Positions 24,561 to 36,127 are shown, numbered from the stretch's first letter. The stretch is DNA of 64,000 nt from Microcebus murinus (GCF_040939455.1 NC_134108.1:36190501-36254500); one strand, 5' to 3'. Numbers and translations: made by a program. Notes: generated from the sequence alone by a model not told the origin.

Positions 24561-24563
24561 ACG

Positions 24564-24565
<2 letters not shown>

Positions 24566-24614
<49 letters not shown>

Positions 24615-24655
24615 GCGCACACACACACGCACGCGCACACACACACACACACACA
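24566..24655. repeat. (CA)n microsatellite with CGCG interruptions
   Basis: About 90 bp of alternating purine-pyrimidine sequence. The CA run is interrupted twice by 'gcacgcgcac' units that keep the alternation. Open frames with strings of TH or CV residues on either strand here are artefacts. Confidence 0.95.
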
Positions 24656-24659
24656 ACAA

Positions 24660-26195
24660 TACATCATTTAGATAACCAGAAGTTTGATCATATTCAGAAT
24701 GGAGGACATAACAAAGACGGGATGGGAGTTAAGAATAAAGAAGAAAAAAAAGAAAGAAAACCTGAAGAAAATAAAAGAAGATACTCTGCAAAGGAGAGAA
24801 GTAAGTATCTTCACTTTCATTACTTCTCAGTTTTTACTTAATGTGTGCAGTATGCTTTAGGGAATTTTAGAATCCAGAGCTTTGGGCAAACATGAAGAGT
24901 AAAGGAAGAATAATGCCTCAAATATCAGTATTTAAAAATTATTCTGGAGAGTGCTTTAGGTTAATCACAATGCTCTCCCAAGAGCAATATCTGAGCTTTC
25001 TCTTCTATATCACCCTCTTCTGTAATTAAAAGAATAGCGAGAAAGTGAAGACAAGGACCACATTGTGGAGGTGAGACCTCCATGGCCTTTTAATTGTTTG
25101 AAAAATGTGAATTGAAAAGCAAAGCTATACAATGTCTTTTAAAGCAGTAAGGTTTTTCTGAAATATAGACAATTCTACATATATGTTGTAGGAAGCCAGC
25201 TTTAAATCTCTGTTTATTTTTTAACCCAAGTTCCTTTTATGCCTGAGGACTTATGGATATACCTACTCTACCTCAGCCAGGGCTAGCTTGGTTCAGTTTG
25301 CTTGTTAATAGACCTCCCGAGCTGCACTGTGATAAATAGATCCCATTAAAGAATTTACTCTCCTATAACTATCCTGTTTTTCAAAGGACATTTCTAATTC
25401 ATCCTTTCTTATCCAGAAATACACACTTAGGTTCCTACTGACCAAGGGGCCTGTAATGTTCCCCTCTGCTTGACTAAACTTTAGACAGGCAGGCTTATTC
25501 CTGAATCTCGCTCCTGACCTCCCTTTTCTTAGAACATTTACTTTAGAAAAGTTGTGTTTCTAAATCCTTTCTCTGTCCTTTTGGGATGTAAATCGTTTTA
25601 AAAGCCTCTTGCCAGATTTACAACCCAGAAATGTCTTTCTCAAGGCCTGGAGCTAGGAACCATTCTTTGAAATGTAATCACCAGGGAAGATAGTGGCCCG
25701 GTCTCCCAGTTTCTATGGTGGGGTAGGAGCCTAACTCTACTGGGGGCCTGGCTCCAAGGTGTAAAACAACCTCTTGTCATGGTGATACCAGAAAGTTTGC
25801 TTTTCCTGTGGGTAAGGCCAATTAGCAAACAGGTAGTTTTGACACTACTAAGTCTACAGATACTTCTTATTGTGTTTAGGTCACTTGTTGAAACATTCTT
25901 GTGTAAGCATTTTGCTTTCTAAGAATCAGCTCCTGCTTTATCCAGAAACCCTAAATATTAGGGTTTCCCCCCCACAAAATCATAGTGTCTTTTTTGATCA
26001 CTTTGTCAAACCACACTGAACACTTACTATGTATAGAACACAGACCCTTGCTTGAATGAAGTTAACAAAGAAAGGAAAGACACAGGCTTTTAGGAATTTA
26101 ACATGATTGCAGAGATAAAAATGTACACACACAAATTTAGTAAGCAAGACAGCTAAAGAGATTAAAAAAGTAAAATAACAGTCAGAATGGCATGC
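24660..26195. other. unassigned; coherent unidentified segment at about 25200-25980
   Basis: No exon is recognised. The part from about 25200 to 25980 is more GC-balanced and reads like a single element, perhaps an old LTR or proviral piece ('ttacaacccagaaatgtctttctcaagg', 'ggtaggagcctaactctac'), but I cannot name it or find its ends. Confidence 0.35.
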
Positions 26196-26200
26196 AGCTG

Positions 26201-26506
26201 CAGTCCCCACACCCTGGGCCACACAGCAGGAGGATGAATAGCAGGTAAGGGAGTGAAGCTTCATCTGTATTTACAGCCATTCCCCATTGCTGGCATCACT
26301 GCCTGAGCTTTGCCTACTGTTAGATCAGTGATGGCATTAGATTCTGCGTTATTGTGAGTTGTATAATTATTCCATTATCCAGTACAATGTAATAATATTA
26401 GAAATAAAGTGCATAATAAATGTAATGCACTTGAATCACCCCAAAACCATCTGGCACCAACCCCTATCCATGGAAAAATTGTCTTCCAATAGGTTGGGGA
26501 CCACTG
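26201..26506. repeat. hAT-like DNA transposon fossil (non-autonomous)
   Basis: The left end 'cagtccccacaccctgggcc' and the right end 'ggttggggaccactg' are imperfect inverted repeats. Internal blocks 'cacacagcaggaggatgaatagcagg', 'gaagcttcatctgtatttacagcc', 'gatcagtgatggcattagattctgcg' and 'atggaaaaattgtcttcc' match a well-known mammalian hAT-group MER element. It has no coding capacity. The 8-bp target duplication is no longer visible. Confidence 0.68.
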
Positions 26507-26620
26507 GTATATGGTATATATACATAAAAGGTATACTTAATTTAAATGAAGCATATAGTTAAATATATTTTATGTGTTAATTATAATTCTGGGTTCTACA
26601 TTTATTCTTGCATCCACCCT

Positions 26621-26664
26621 TCCATCCATCCATCCATCCATCCATCCATCCATCCATCCATCCA
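26621..26664. repeat. (CATC)n microsatellite
   Basis: About 11 tetranucleotide units immediately before an antisense L2 tail. Confidence 0.95.
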
Positions 26665-26669
26665 TTCAA

Positions 26670-26938
26670 ACTTTATTTGAATGCCTAATTGATATCTTCT
26701 GCTAGGTTATATGGATAATAAATAAGACATTATTCCACTCATGAAGTTTATAATGTACTAGAGGACATGGATAGGTATAGACACTGTCCACTGAAGTGTG
26801 ATCATGCTAAATACACACAGTTATGGTAGAGGGAAGTCTAGAACCTTACTCTACCCAAGGGGGCAGGGACAACAAGACAGGAGAGGTGGTGAACTGAAGC
26901 TTGGAGGAAAAATGAGGTTCTCTAGGACAAAAGAATAA
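26670..26938 (-). repeat. LINE/L2, 3' part, left of MIR
   Basis: Antisense L2: 'ctttatttgaatgcctaattgatatcttctgctagg' then 'ataagacattattccactcatgaagtttataatg'. The element is split by a MIR. Confidence 0.6.
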
Positions 26939-26939
26939 C

Positions 26940-27175
26940 TAACACTTAATGTCTATTATGTGACAGACACTATATTATATATGCTTTCATGTATATTATT
27001 TCAAATCAAAGCCTCAAAATATTCCTGCAAAGTAGGATTTAATAATCCTATTGTGCTCCCTGTATAAAGGAACTTCTCACAATCTCAGGCCTAGCAAGTA
27101 TCAGAGTGACTAGTTAGAATTCAAATCAAAGTGAATTCCAAGTGCATGCTATTTTGATTATACCACATATCTACA
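26940..27175 (-). repeat. MIR SINE, minus strand
   Basis: 'cttaatgtctattatgtgacagacactatatt', 'catgtatattatttcaaatcaaagcctcaaaatattcctgcaaagtagg' and 'ggcctagcaagtatcagagtg' follow the antisense MIR consensus. Confidence 0.6.
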
Positions 27176-27480
27176 AAGAGAAGGGACAAAGGAAGTTCCA
27201 TCCAAGCAGAAAGTAGAGCATGTGCAAAGACAAGCATATAGAGTACAGAATTTTGCAAGTATGTTGGGATGTTGTAGGCAATAAGTGGGATATAGTGGGA
27301 AATAGAGTCATAGAATAGCGTGGGATCAAATTATGAAGAATCAGGTTTGCCAGAAAAAGTAAATGGGATTTAATAGTCTGGAATTTGGATCTACAATTTT
27401 AGAATTTTAGTCAAAGAATTAGAACATGAGTTGACTATGGCAGCAATCTGGAGGGTGCATTGGAACTGGGAGAGCATGTC
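27176..27480 (-). repeat. LINE/L2, right of MIR
   Basis: 'gcagaaagtagagcatgtgcaaagacaagc', 'ggatcaaattatgaagaatcagg', 'gagttgactatggcagcaatctggagggtgcattgg' resume the antisense L2. Confidence 0.58.
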
Positions 27481-27689
27481 CGGGACAAGCCAATACACCA
27501 GATGAACAAAATGAACAAAGTACAAAGTACTTTCCAGCACAAATATGCATGCGGCATAGAGTCCACCATAAAAGCTCTGAAAAATCTTATCCAGAGTCCT
27601 CACATAAGATTAGGACCTTATCCAAGGACATAAAGTTAATAACATATATTTTTAATTTTCTTTTTTACCCAGAATAAATGTATGGATTC

Positions 27690-28278
27690 TTGTTGTGGTA
27701 ATCAGGGTAATGCCTTCACATATGTCCACCTCCTATTCCCTTGAACCTATGAACATGTTATAGTTTGTGACTAAAGGAACTTTGCAGATATGAATAAGGT
27801 TACAGATCTTGAGATAGGGAAACAATCCTGAATTATGCAGATGGCCTTGTTTAATCACAGGAGCCCTTTAAATCAGAGCACCTTTCCCAGCTTTGGTCAA
27901 AGAGCTGCATCATGAGAAGATCTCCACCAGCCCTTGCTGAATTTTAAGATGGAGGGAGGAGGCCTCAAGCCAAGAAAACTGGTGGCAACTAGAAGCTGGG
28001 AACAGCCCTCAGCTAATGGATAGCAAGGAAATGTGGACTCAGTGATACAATTTCAAAGAACTGAATTCTTTCAACAACCTGAATGATTGAAGAAACAAAT
28101 TCTCCCCTAGAACCTCTGGGAAAAGAATGCAATCCTGCTAACATCATAATTTCAGCTCCATGAAACTGTGTTAGACTTCTGACCCACAGACGTTGTGAGA
28201 TAATAAATTTTTGTTGTTTGAACCATTAAGTTTATTGTTATTTGTTATAGCAGTAATAGAAAACTAATACACTTGTAT
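27690..28278 (+). repeat. MLT1 LTR (ERVL-MaLR), nearly complete
   Basis: Plus-strand MLT1 pattern: 'ttgaacctatgaacatg', 'aaggaactttgcagatatgaataagg', 'gatcttgagatagggaaac', 'gatggagggaggaggcctcaagccaag', 'caactagaagctgg', 'tgtgttagacttctgacccac', 'gagataataaatttttgttgtttgaa', ending 'agcagtaatagaaaactaatacac'. No internal retroviral sequence adjoins it, so it is a solo LTR. Confidence 0.85.
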
Positions 28279-28284
28279 ACTTAA

Positions 28285-28790
28285 CTTTTTTTTTTTAAAT
28301 TAGAAGTTAGTGTCAGAACTAGGGGAAGCAGCAAATGGTTCCAAGAAAAGATTTAATAAATATTTTCACAGGGACCCCATAAATCAAATGGGGAAAATAG
28401 AGAAACCCAGAGATAAAGATACAGAACTGCAGTGTCTTTACGATCTCTGAACAGCAGGAAGCAAGAGGCCAAGTCTATGCCTTATTTTGGAATTTTTATA
28501 ACTTCCCCTATGTTTGTTTATTGTGTTTTACGTTGTTTGTTTCTGAAACGTTGTTGTACTGATACCCTTAAATGGTAAAGGCTCTTGGTGATCACATTCG
28601 TGGGAAGCTAATCAGACATCTATATTTTGGAACCCTTTGGGCCAAGTGGGTGGCAGGTGTTAGCAAAGGTAGGAAAAGCATCTGTGTCCTTGGGACCTCT
28701 GGCAAAGGAATCAGGAGAGCGTGGGAGCTACTCTAGGTTTAAAAGAAGGACGCTTGTAGGTGTTAACAGCAGAAAGGCTTATGGTCCTTT
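28285..28790. other. unassigned stretch
   Basis: Nothing recognised. The frame 28627-28854 has no known domain and runs into L2. Confidence 0.35.
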
Positions 28791-28794
28791 GGGC

Positions 28795-28948
28795 TTCATT
28801 TATTCATTCAGTCATTCATTTGATAAATACTTATTAAGCACCTCCAAGTGTTAGTGCTGGCTTGCCTCTTACAGAACTCCCAGTCTAATCAGGGTGTGTA
28901 AGTAAAAGTTGCCTTGTGGAAATGCTGAGATAAGTATTTTACAGGGTA
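28795..28948 (-). repeat. LINE/L2 3' end
   Basis: 'cattcattcagtcattcatttgataaatacttattaagcacc' followed by 'cttacagaactcccagtctaatc' is the antisense L2 tail. A strepsirrhine L1 inserted at its right edge. Confidence 0.7.
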
Positions 28949-28950
28949 AT

Positions 28951-29640
28951 TGTTTTTATTTATTTATTTATTTGATTTCAGCATATTATGGGGGTACAAA
29001 TGTTAAGGTTACATATATTGCCCATGCTCCCCTTCCCCCTTGAGACAGAGCTTCAAACATGACAGTCCCCCAAATGTTGCACATCTCACTCATTGTGTTT
29101 GTATATACCCATCCCCTCCTACCTTCTCCCACCTGTCTGACACCCAATAAATGTTTTTCTTTTATGTCCACTTAGGTGTTGATCCGTTAATATCAATTTG
29201 CTGGTGAGTACATGTGGTGCTTGTTTTTCCATTCTTGAGATACTTCACTTAGTAGAATGGGTTCTAGCTCTATCCAGGACAATACAAGAGGTGCTATATC
29301 ACCACTGTTTCTTAAAGCTGAATTGTACTTCATGGTATACATATGCCACATTTTATTAATCTATGTATGTATTGATAGGCACTTGGGTTGTTTCCACAAC
29401 TTTGCAATTGTGAATTGTGCTGCTATAAACATTTGAGTGCAGGTGTCTATTTTGTAGAGTGTCATTTGATCTTTTAGGTAGATGCCCAGTAGTGGAATTG
29501 CTGAATCAAATGGTAGATCTACTTGTATCGCTTTAAGGTATCTCCATATTGCTTTCCACAGAGGTTGAACTTGTTTGTAGTCCCACCAGCAGTGTAGGAG
29601 TGTTCCTCTTTCTCCGCGTCCATGCCACCATTTATTTGAT
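28951..29640 (-). mobile_element. Strepsirrhine LINE-1, 5'-truncated, minus strand
   Basis: A (TTTA)n tail at the left is followed in antisense by the lineage 3' UTR ('attatgggggtacaaatgttaagg', 'ccttgagacagagc', 'acacccaataaatg') and the ORF2 C-terminal region. The minus frame 29654-29361 encodes the cysteine-bearing stretch '[14 protein letters not shown]' and the terminal 'FTIAKLWKQPKC'. It belongs to the same subfamily as the twin-primed copy at 8.2-9.6 kb. An 11-bp match 'atttatttgat' at both edges might be a TSD but overlaps the tail. Confidence 0.9.
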
Positions 29641-29883
29641 ATGGTGCTAATCAAAAATGCTTGTCTGCCAGTTATGCATTACTGGTCTGCAACAACACAT
29701 GTGCAGAGTTAAAGGTTTATAAACTTTTATAGCAAACTGACAGTGATTTTATGATTGTTGAATCTAGTAATAAAAATATGGGCTTAGTTTTTCACCTTGT
29801 TTCATTTTTATAGTAATTTATTTTTATTATATTTTATAAAAACATCCATTTTGAAGGATTGGGATTTAAAAGAGGTGTCAACT

Positions 29884-30012
29884 AGTTATTCAGGAGACTG
29901 AGGTGGGGAGGATTGCTTGAACCCAGGAGTTCCAGATAGCAGTGAGCTATGATCGTGCCACTGCACTCCAGCTTTGGAGAGGGTGAGACCCCATCTCAAA
30001 AATAAGCAAACA
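29884..30012 (+). mobile_element. Alu monomer or 5'-truncated Alu, plus strand
   Basis: 'agttattcaggagactgaggtgggg', 'ttgcttgaacccaggagttcc', 'gcagtgagctatgatcgtgccactgcactccag', 'gagaccccatctcaaaaat'. Only one 7SL-derived arm is present, so this is either a truncated Alu right arm or a free right monomer. Confidence 0.82.
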
Positions 30013-30014
30013 GA

Positions 30015-31020
30015 CAAAGAGATGCCAAGACTGGACTGGTTGGTAATTGAGGGAATGAAGGGAAGTCAGGAGTTTCGTCTTTCTACTCTTGCTTTGGCCT
30101 GAGTATTTTATATTTTCATGAGGCTATCTTTTGAAAAATATCCAGAAACGTTTTTTTTTTGAGAAGAAGATGCCCTTCCTCTGTTTGCATGTAGGTCCCC
30201 TGCCTCCATTTCACCTGTTGGACTAGTTCTTTGGAAAAAATTTCCTATGGTAAAAATGTATGCAACTATTCATCCCATCAATTAAAGATTTTAAAAGTAA
30301 TTCCTAACTGTTTAAGCAATGCCCACGCATAGGCTGAGCACGTTTTCCTCTCTGCCGGCTGTACTGGGAGCTTGTGCTAATTTTCCTGGCATGTTAACAG
30401 CTCTGGCTTCAGCATAACTTCCCTCCTTCACACTAAGCTATTCTCTGATAAGGTGCAGCTGGGGAAATCCGAAGCTCCCTGGACCAGTCAGGTTTTTCAC
30501 ATCAGTTAAGTTAATTGACAGAAGGCTTAACATATTTCTTAATTATGGCTGCAAAGTCATGGCTGCAAAGAATCCCCAAATCAGGGAAAAATAGTGTTTT
30601 CTGATTAACTGGTTCTGAAAATTGCTGAATGAAAATGCAACACACATCTGATGGGATTCTTAGCAGGGATAAGGACAGCTCAGGAGAGCATCACATGGTG
30701 AGAAAAGGCCTGAGGGAGGTCAGGGACCAGGACAGGAATGTGCTCCTGGTTCAGGCCTCATGCAGCATCTCTCAACTTGAGTGCTTTGTCCTGCAAATAT
30801 TACAGGGCTATGATCAAAGAAATATTGAATATTGCATTTTAAATATTATAAATAAATATAAGATATTCATTGAGCGAAATAGCCAGTGCATTGTGGTTTG
30901 CTAAAAATTCCTATTAGGCTCAATCCATATGCAATAACTTTTGTTGCTGCTAATGCTTCAAAGAGTCTTTGTTTTCCTTGGGTATCACCCTGTTAATAAT
31001 ACATTGTAGATTCATAAAAT
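30015..31020. other. repeat-poor stretch, possible conserved non-coding DNA
   Basis: No repeat or exon is recognised. The part at 30320-30600 is GC-balanced and includes a 'cagttaagttaattgacag' homeodomain-like site and a tandem 12-mer, 'atggctgcaaag', at 30544-30555 and 30559-30570. Confidence 0.35.
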
Positions 31021-31029
31021 TATATAAGT

Positions 31030-31150
31030 GAAAATGACCTTACGAGGTGATCTAGCTCAATTTTCTCATTTTGTGGATAAGAAAGTTGAGATTCAATTAG
31101 ATTAAGTGACTTCCCCTAGGTCGCTTAGCTTATTAATGATACAACCAAGT
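31030..31150 (-). repeat. MIR SINE
   Basis: 'ttttctcattttgtggataagaaagttgag', 'gattaagtgacttcccctaggtcgcttagc' is the antisense MIR core. Confidence 0.65.
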
Positions 31151-31189
31151 CTAGAAATTTTCATATTTCTTGGCCTTGAAAATTTTCTT

Positions 31190-31500
31190 TGATTATAAAA
31201 GTAATAAATATTGCTTGTAGAAAACTTGGAACATACTAAAGGTATAAAAATAAATTCAAATCATGCATAATTTCACAATTCAAAGATTAGCATTCTTAAT
31301 TTCTTACTGTATATAGATATAGATATAAATTTTCTTCTAAAATTGAGATCTTATTTCATAGATGGATAGCCTCTTCTTTTATTCAACATAAATAAATACA
31401 TCAAAAACGTTTATGCTGTGATTTAAAACTTCTGTAGGCTGTTTCTAATAACTGAATAATATTGTATATCCAATAAGTATAAATATTTTTGGTCACTGAT
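31190..31500 (+). repeat. Old LINE-1 (L1ME-type) 3' end
   Basis: 'gaaaacttggaacatactaaaggtataaaaataaa', 'aatcatgcataatttcac', 'aacttctgtaggctgtttctaataactgaataatattgtat' match the old L1 3' region also seen at 2985-3500. Confidence 0.5.
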
Positions 31501-31509
31501 GAAAGTGAA

Positions 31510-34435
31510 GACTTTTAGCTCTTTGTACTTTTTTAAAACTAGTCTTTTCCTTTTCCTTTGTCCATTTTTTTCTATTTTTGATCATATCATTCTCACTGAT
31601 TTATAATTTTTTTTTAACTTGTTGAGGGCACTAATTCTCTTTTCTCCTTATAAGTAAGGTATTAGAGCATTTTGATTTTTATTGTGATTCGAAGTCATTG
31701 TTATGAATTTCAGCTCCTCCCATGCATTATTTTATGAGTTTAGTAACTTGCCAATATCCCACAACTCTAAGAGATAGACCTCTCATTGAAAAACAGGTGT
31801 GTCATACCAAAACCTAGCTCTTTCTTATTGTATCACATTACTTTTCTGTATAGCTGAGATCTGAAAAGTATGACTTAAACCCAAATTGCTAGATAACTAG
31901 CTAATCAGTATCCTGAATCTTTTACTTTTCATGTTCATTCTCTTTGATACCTGAAACAAAAAACATCCTCTATTATAATAATCTTATAATTGACATTTAG
32001 TTAATAATTCTTTGGCCTTTCTTTTTTATTTATGCCATGGGATGTCTCAAAATTAAAGAACAACTTAAAAAGATATTTATTATTATTATTATTTTTGGTA
32101 ACTAAGCAATTTTATAGAAAGTGGATATTTACATGGATATAGATACTAAGGACTTGTCTGATTTTTGGAACATAATGATGTCTAGATAAAGTACACAGAA
32201 ACACAATTGAGAAATAGTACAATTCATACTCTTTTTGGACAAGGGAACATTTTTCTTATTTTAGTATCTACAATTATTCTAAATTTGATATTTATACAAA
32301 GATTTCAGTGAATAGTTTCTAAAAATAATATTTAAAAGAAAGGACATGTAAAATAACTTGGACATTTGTAATGTTCTTATGTTTTTATTCTGTAATAATT
32401 TAAAAAGTACTTTATAGAAAACAAAGACAATTTAAAAATTATTACAGATTCATATTTCAAAATGTAATGAGATTTTAGGAAAATAGTGATGTCTACAAGA
32501 TTTCCTGTAATGGGAAATATTCTAAATATTAAATTCATCCTTACATGAAATTGAAGTCTCAGAGACTCTGTCATATTAGAGGTAAAATGTGAACATTACA
32601 ATCCTACCAGGTGATGGACAAATTGAATGCCTGTGTTTGTACATCTACTCTGATATATTCATTTTTAAGCTTTTTTTTAAAAGACATTTTTTACTTTAAA
32701 TATGTAAGAATATTTACATATTCTGTCATTCACTTTCCCATTTTGATCTAGTTTTGATTAAATTCCTTCCTTTGGGAAATGGCCATATCTTCTTTCAGTA
32801 ATTGAACATTTTATAGTATCCTGCATTAGACTAATTTATCTTCTCCACTATAGTATTAGGGTGTCTGAAAAAAATTAACTGGGAAAAAATCAGAAGAGAA
32901 TCCAGAGATCTCCCAGCAATTTGAAAGTGGCTGCCATTTTATGGGCTGTTGGAATCTTTGTTAATTGTGTGAGACATTTGCCCTTTACCGGAAGATGGAG
33001 TTAGCATGTAGCCAAGGATGACATCGTGCCTGTTTGAACTTTACCACGTTAAGGAAATTTCTTGGAAAACATTTTAGTTTTATGCTTCTAAATGGACAGC
33101 ATCTATCTCTTTAGTGCTGATAGGAAAGTGCTAATAGAAAGATGTATTGGAAAACATCTCTGCTAAAATCTGTGTATTCCATAGTCATAACCCCTGTTAA
33201 CTTAATAGAAAGGACCTGCATTATCATTTAATCAAAAAGTGCCCCCCTCCCCACAGTCCTCCCTATCCCTGTATAAACTCAAATGCACAAAATAGAAGAG
33301 ATGTATTGCTACTTGCTTTCAAAGTGGTTGGAAATTCATTTTTAAATTACATACTTTCTGTAAATGTCTGACAGTCACTACATGGGGATAAAAGTAAGAT
33401 CTCTCTCAACCCCCCAAGTTTGAGAGAAAATAGGAAAATACAAATAGATGTAGATCTACTGATTTTTTTTTAACAGAGTACCAGAGAAGATTTAGGAAGT
33501 CATAAGTACAAAGTCATTTGGATAAAATATGAAGGAAGTATTATTAGAACACAAGTAACCAGAAAAGTTATGCACAATCACTGTCATAATGGCCTCAGAT
33601 GATCTTATAAACTAAACCCACCTCTCCAATAAATAAAACTAAAAGGCCAGAGAGTAACGATTTGTCTGTATTTAGCTAGCATGTAAGTACATAAGCCAAA
33701 AGGAGGTGTGTGCTGCAGAACCAAAAATATTATTCTAGTTTATCCCTACAGTCATGAGGAATGTATCCCTCTACCCTGTTTTAATACCATCAGCCACTAA
33801 TTAAAGTAACCAATATGCTCCATCTCCAAGCTCATCCCCAAAGTAAACAAAACAAAAAAAAGGAAATAAAAATTTTCTTACTATAACTCGCTTTTTCATG
33901 TAGATTTTTCTCATATTGAAAACAGCTGATAACAATTGTTTTGTCTCCTGGGTAGTTTTTATCTTACTTATTAGAAATTAATAAATTGCTCATTATGAAC
34001 ATTTTTATAAATTAATAGATTGCCATTCATTCTACAGCAAACTCTTCCAGCTTTGTTCTACGTCAATGAATTCAGTGAATCTCGTGACCCAGATTTTCTT
34101 CTGCCAAACGTGAATATTTGAGAACTTGGAAACCTGAACAGCTAATAGTGGACTGTGATGATAACAGATGATATCCCCCTCTTTGAGGGTTGGGAGCAGC
34201 GGACTTACCAGCCTCACCCCTAACTTCTCTAGTTTCAACGCTGCCTCTAAAGGTCATAGAATTCATAGAAGGGGAGAAACAGGAACAAGAGCAGAAGCAA
34301 CTGCCTGAATCCTTGCACACTTGCCAACTTTAATAATGGAATAATGAAGAGGCTGGGATTTTAACTCATTCCACACATAATATTCTAAATTCTTAAATAA
34401 TTCACCATTAGTATCTAAATTACATTGAGGGCTTA
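31510..34435. other. long AT-rich stretch without recognised features
   Basis: No exon or confident repeat in 2.9 kb. The patch 32880-33060 is less AT-rich and holds a 'ggctgccattttatgg' (YY1-like) and a 'ctttgttaattg' (SOX and homeodomain-like) site. Short frames at 34032-34320 have no domain. Confidence 0.35.
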
Positions 34436-34439
34436 CTAT

Positions 34440-34650
34440 TATACATTCTAACCTTTGTATAGTGTCTCATGGAATCTCACAAAAATCTTCTGAGGTAGGG
34501 ACTGTCTGCTCTTACAGACCAGGACGTTGATTGATAGAGCAGTTAGGTAACCTGTCAAGGTCACTCAGCAAGTGAGGGGCAGAGCTATGGTTATCCCGGG
34601 CGATCTGACACCAGAGTCTGTACTTTCAACCACAATACCCTGCCCCTGCG
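34440..34650 (-). repeat. MIR SINE
   Basis: 'gtgtctcatggaatctcacaaaaatcttctgaggtagggac', 'ttaggtaacctgtcaaggtcactcagcaagtgaggggcagagc' and 'acaccagagtctgtactttc' give a near-complete antisense MIR. Confidence 0.8.
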
Positions 34651-34654
34651 ATGC

Positions 34655-34778
34655 CATAGTGTCCATTTATTGATTGCCTAGGATGTGCCGGGCATGCTGC
34701 CAGAGGCTGAAACAGTGAGCAAGACCAACAAGATCACTGTCCTCATGGGTTTCAGGCTAACACTCTGGATTCTGAAGG
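34655..34778 (-). repeat. LINE/L2 3' end
   Basis: 'tttattgattgcctaggatgtgccgggcatgctgcc' and 'tgtcctcatgggtttcagg' match the antisense L2 tail. Confidence 0.7.
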
Positions 34779-34784
34779 AATTCA

Positions 34785-35355
34785 CTTTTGAATGAATTAT
34801 AATTTTAATGTTTTGATCATATTATGTTATAAAATCTCCATCATCTTTTTGAAAAGTAATAGCTCTTAGTAAAAGTCAGTGAGTCAGCGAGTCAGTCAGT
34901 CTCTCTCCACTCGCAGAGACAGACCTGGTTTTGCTAATAATATAAAGCTACTCCTGTGAAACTGCTTCCTGCTTGTGGTCACTCTGTCCCACCGGCCCTG
35001 CTTGTGATTATTATTTTTTTTTCCAAGCAAAAAGCCAAAGAACTAGGATAACAGTCTGTTAAGAAGCTGGACCTGATACTTTGTTGTGTCTGGTCATTCT
35101 TCAGTCAAGAGCATACCAAGAACCAAGGGCAGACTGCTACCCTGACATTTTGGTCTATTTGCTTTTAAAATCTGATCATCTTCTAGGAGGCAGAACTTCA
35201 GGGCTCACACAGGCCCAGGGCTGGGAAGTCCTATGTAAGTCCTATGATGTCAGGGAGTGAAAAGTGACTCACCTGGGATCTGCAGTGTCAATTGCTATGG
35301 AGGACTGTTTCCCAAGAACACAGTTGTGACAGAGGGAGTCAGGTTAAGGCAATCT
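34785..35355. other. unassigned stretch with AP-1-like sites
   Basis: No exon seen. Contains perfect AP-1 cores: TGAGTCA at 34880-34886, inside a tandem GTCAG array, and TGACTCA near 35266. Confidence 0.4.
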
Positions 35356-35358
35356 ACT

Positions 35359-35875
35359 TGTATTAGTCAGAGTTCACTGGAGAAACAGAACCAATCAGAG
35401 AACCAATATATATTTATTATGGAAATTGGCTCATGCAATTATGGAAGCCAAGAAGTCCTACCATCTGCTGTCTGCAAGTTGGAGGACCCAGAAAGCCAGT
35501 GATATCATCCAGTTAGAATCCTGAGACTCTGGGGATGGGGGTGGGTTGCTGCATGTGTATAGATCACAGTCCAAAGGACTGACAACTAGTAGCTCCAGTG
35601 TCTGAGGACTGGAGAAGATGGATGTTCTGGCTGAAAAAGGGAGAGAGAATTTGCCTTTCTGCCTTTTTGTTCTATTTGGGATCTCAATGGATTGGATGAT
35701 TCCAGCCCTTATTGGTGAGGGTGAATCTTCTTTACTCAGTTCACTGATTCAAATAATAATCTCTTCCAGACAACACTCTCACAGACACACCCAGAAATAA
35801 GGTTTTTACCAGCTATTTGGGCATTCCTTAACCCAATCAAGTGGCACATAAATGTGACCAGCACATTATCTAAAT
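35359..35875 (-). repeat. MLT2 LTR (ERVL), minus strand
   Basis: In antisense: 'tgtattagtcagagttcactggagaaacagaacc', 'tttattatggaaattggctcatgcaattatgg', 'atctgctgtctgcaagttgg', 'ttgttctatttgggatctc', 'attggatgattcc', 'acacacccagaaataagg', ending 'caatcaagtggcacataaatgtgacc'. This is a complete-looking ERVL-group solo LTR of the MLT2 family. Confidence 0.85.
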
Positions 35876-36127
35876 GACAAAATCAGAGCAAGAAGCAAAT
35901 GTGATTCAGAGAAGATATTGTTTGTGCAATGGAATAGCTATGACTTAGGGTATGAGAAATGAGAAGTTGATGGGGGCAAGATCTCAGCCTTGATACTAAC
36001 TTGTTGGAATATGAACAATCCATGCTTTTGTTGTTGGTTTGTTAGATGACACGAAATGATGAATTTCCCTAGGTCTCTATTCTTCACTAATAAAGTTAAA
36101 TCAGTACCATTTTCCTATTTACTGACT

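Noticed and set aside
24372..24841. Frames rich in Cys-Val or Thr-His on both strands
   Set aside because: They are products of the CA/GT repeat. The same applies to frames across 11651-12030.
26621..26664. CRISPR array or minisatellite
   Set aside because: It is an uninterrupted tetranucleotide microsatellite. No spaced direct repeats of CRISPR type occur anywhere in the window, and the DNA is mammalian.
28964..29640. 'atttatttgat' at both edges of the L1 as its TSD
   Set aside because: The left copy overlaps the (TTTA)n tail, so an 11-bp match of such low complexity is not convincing.
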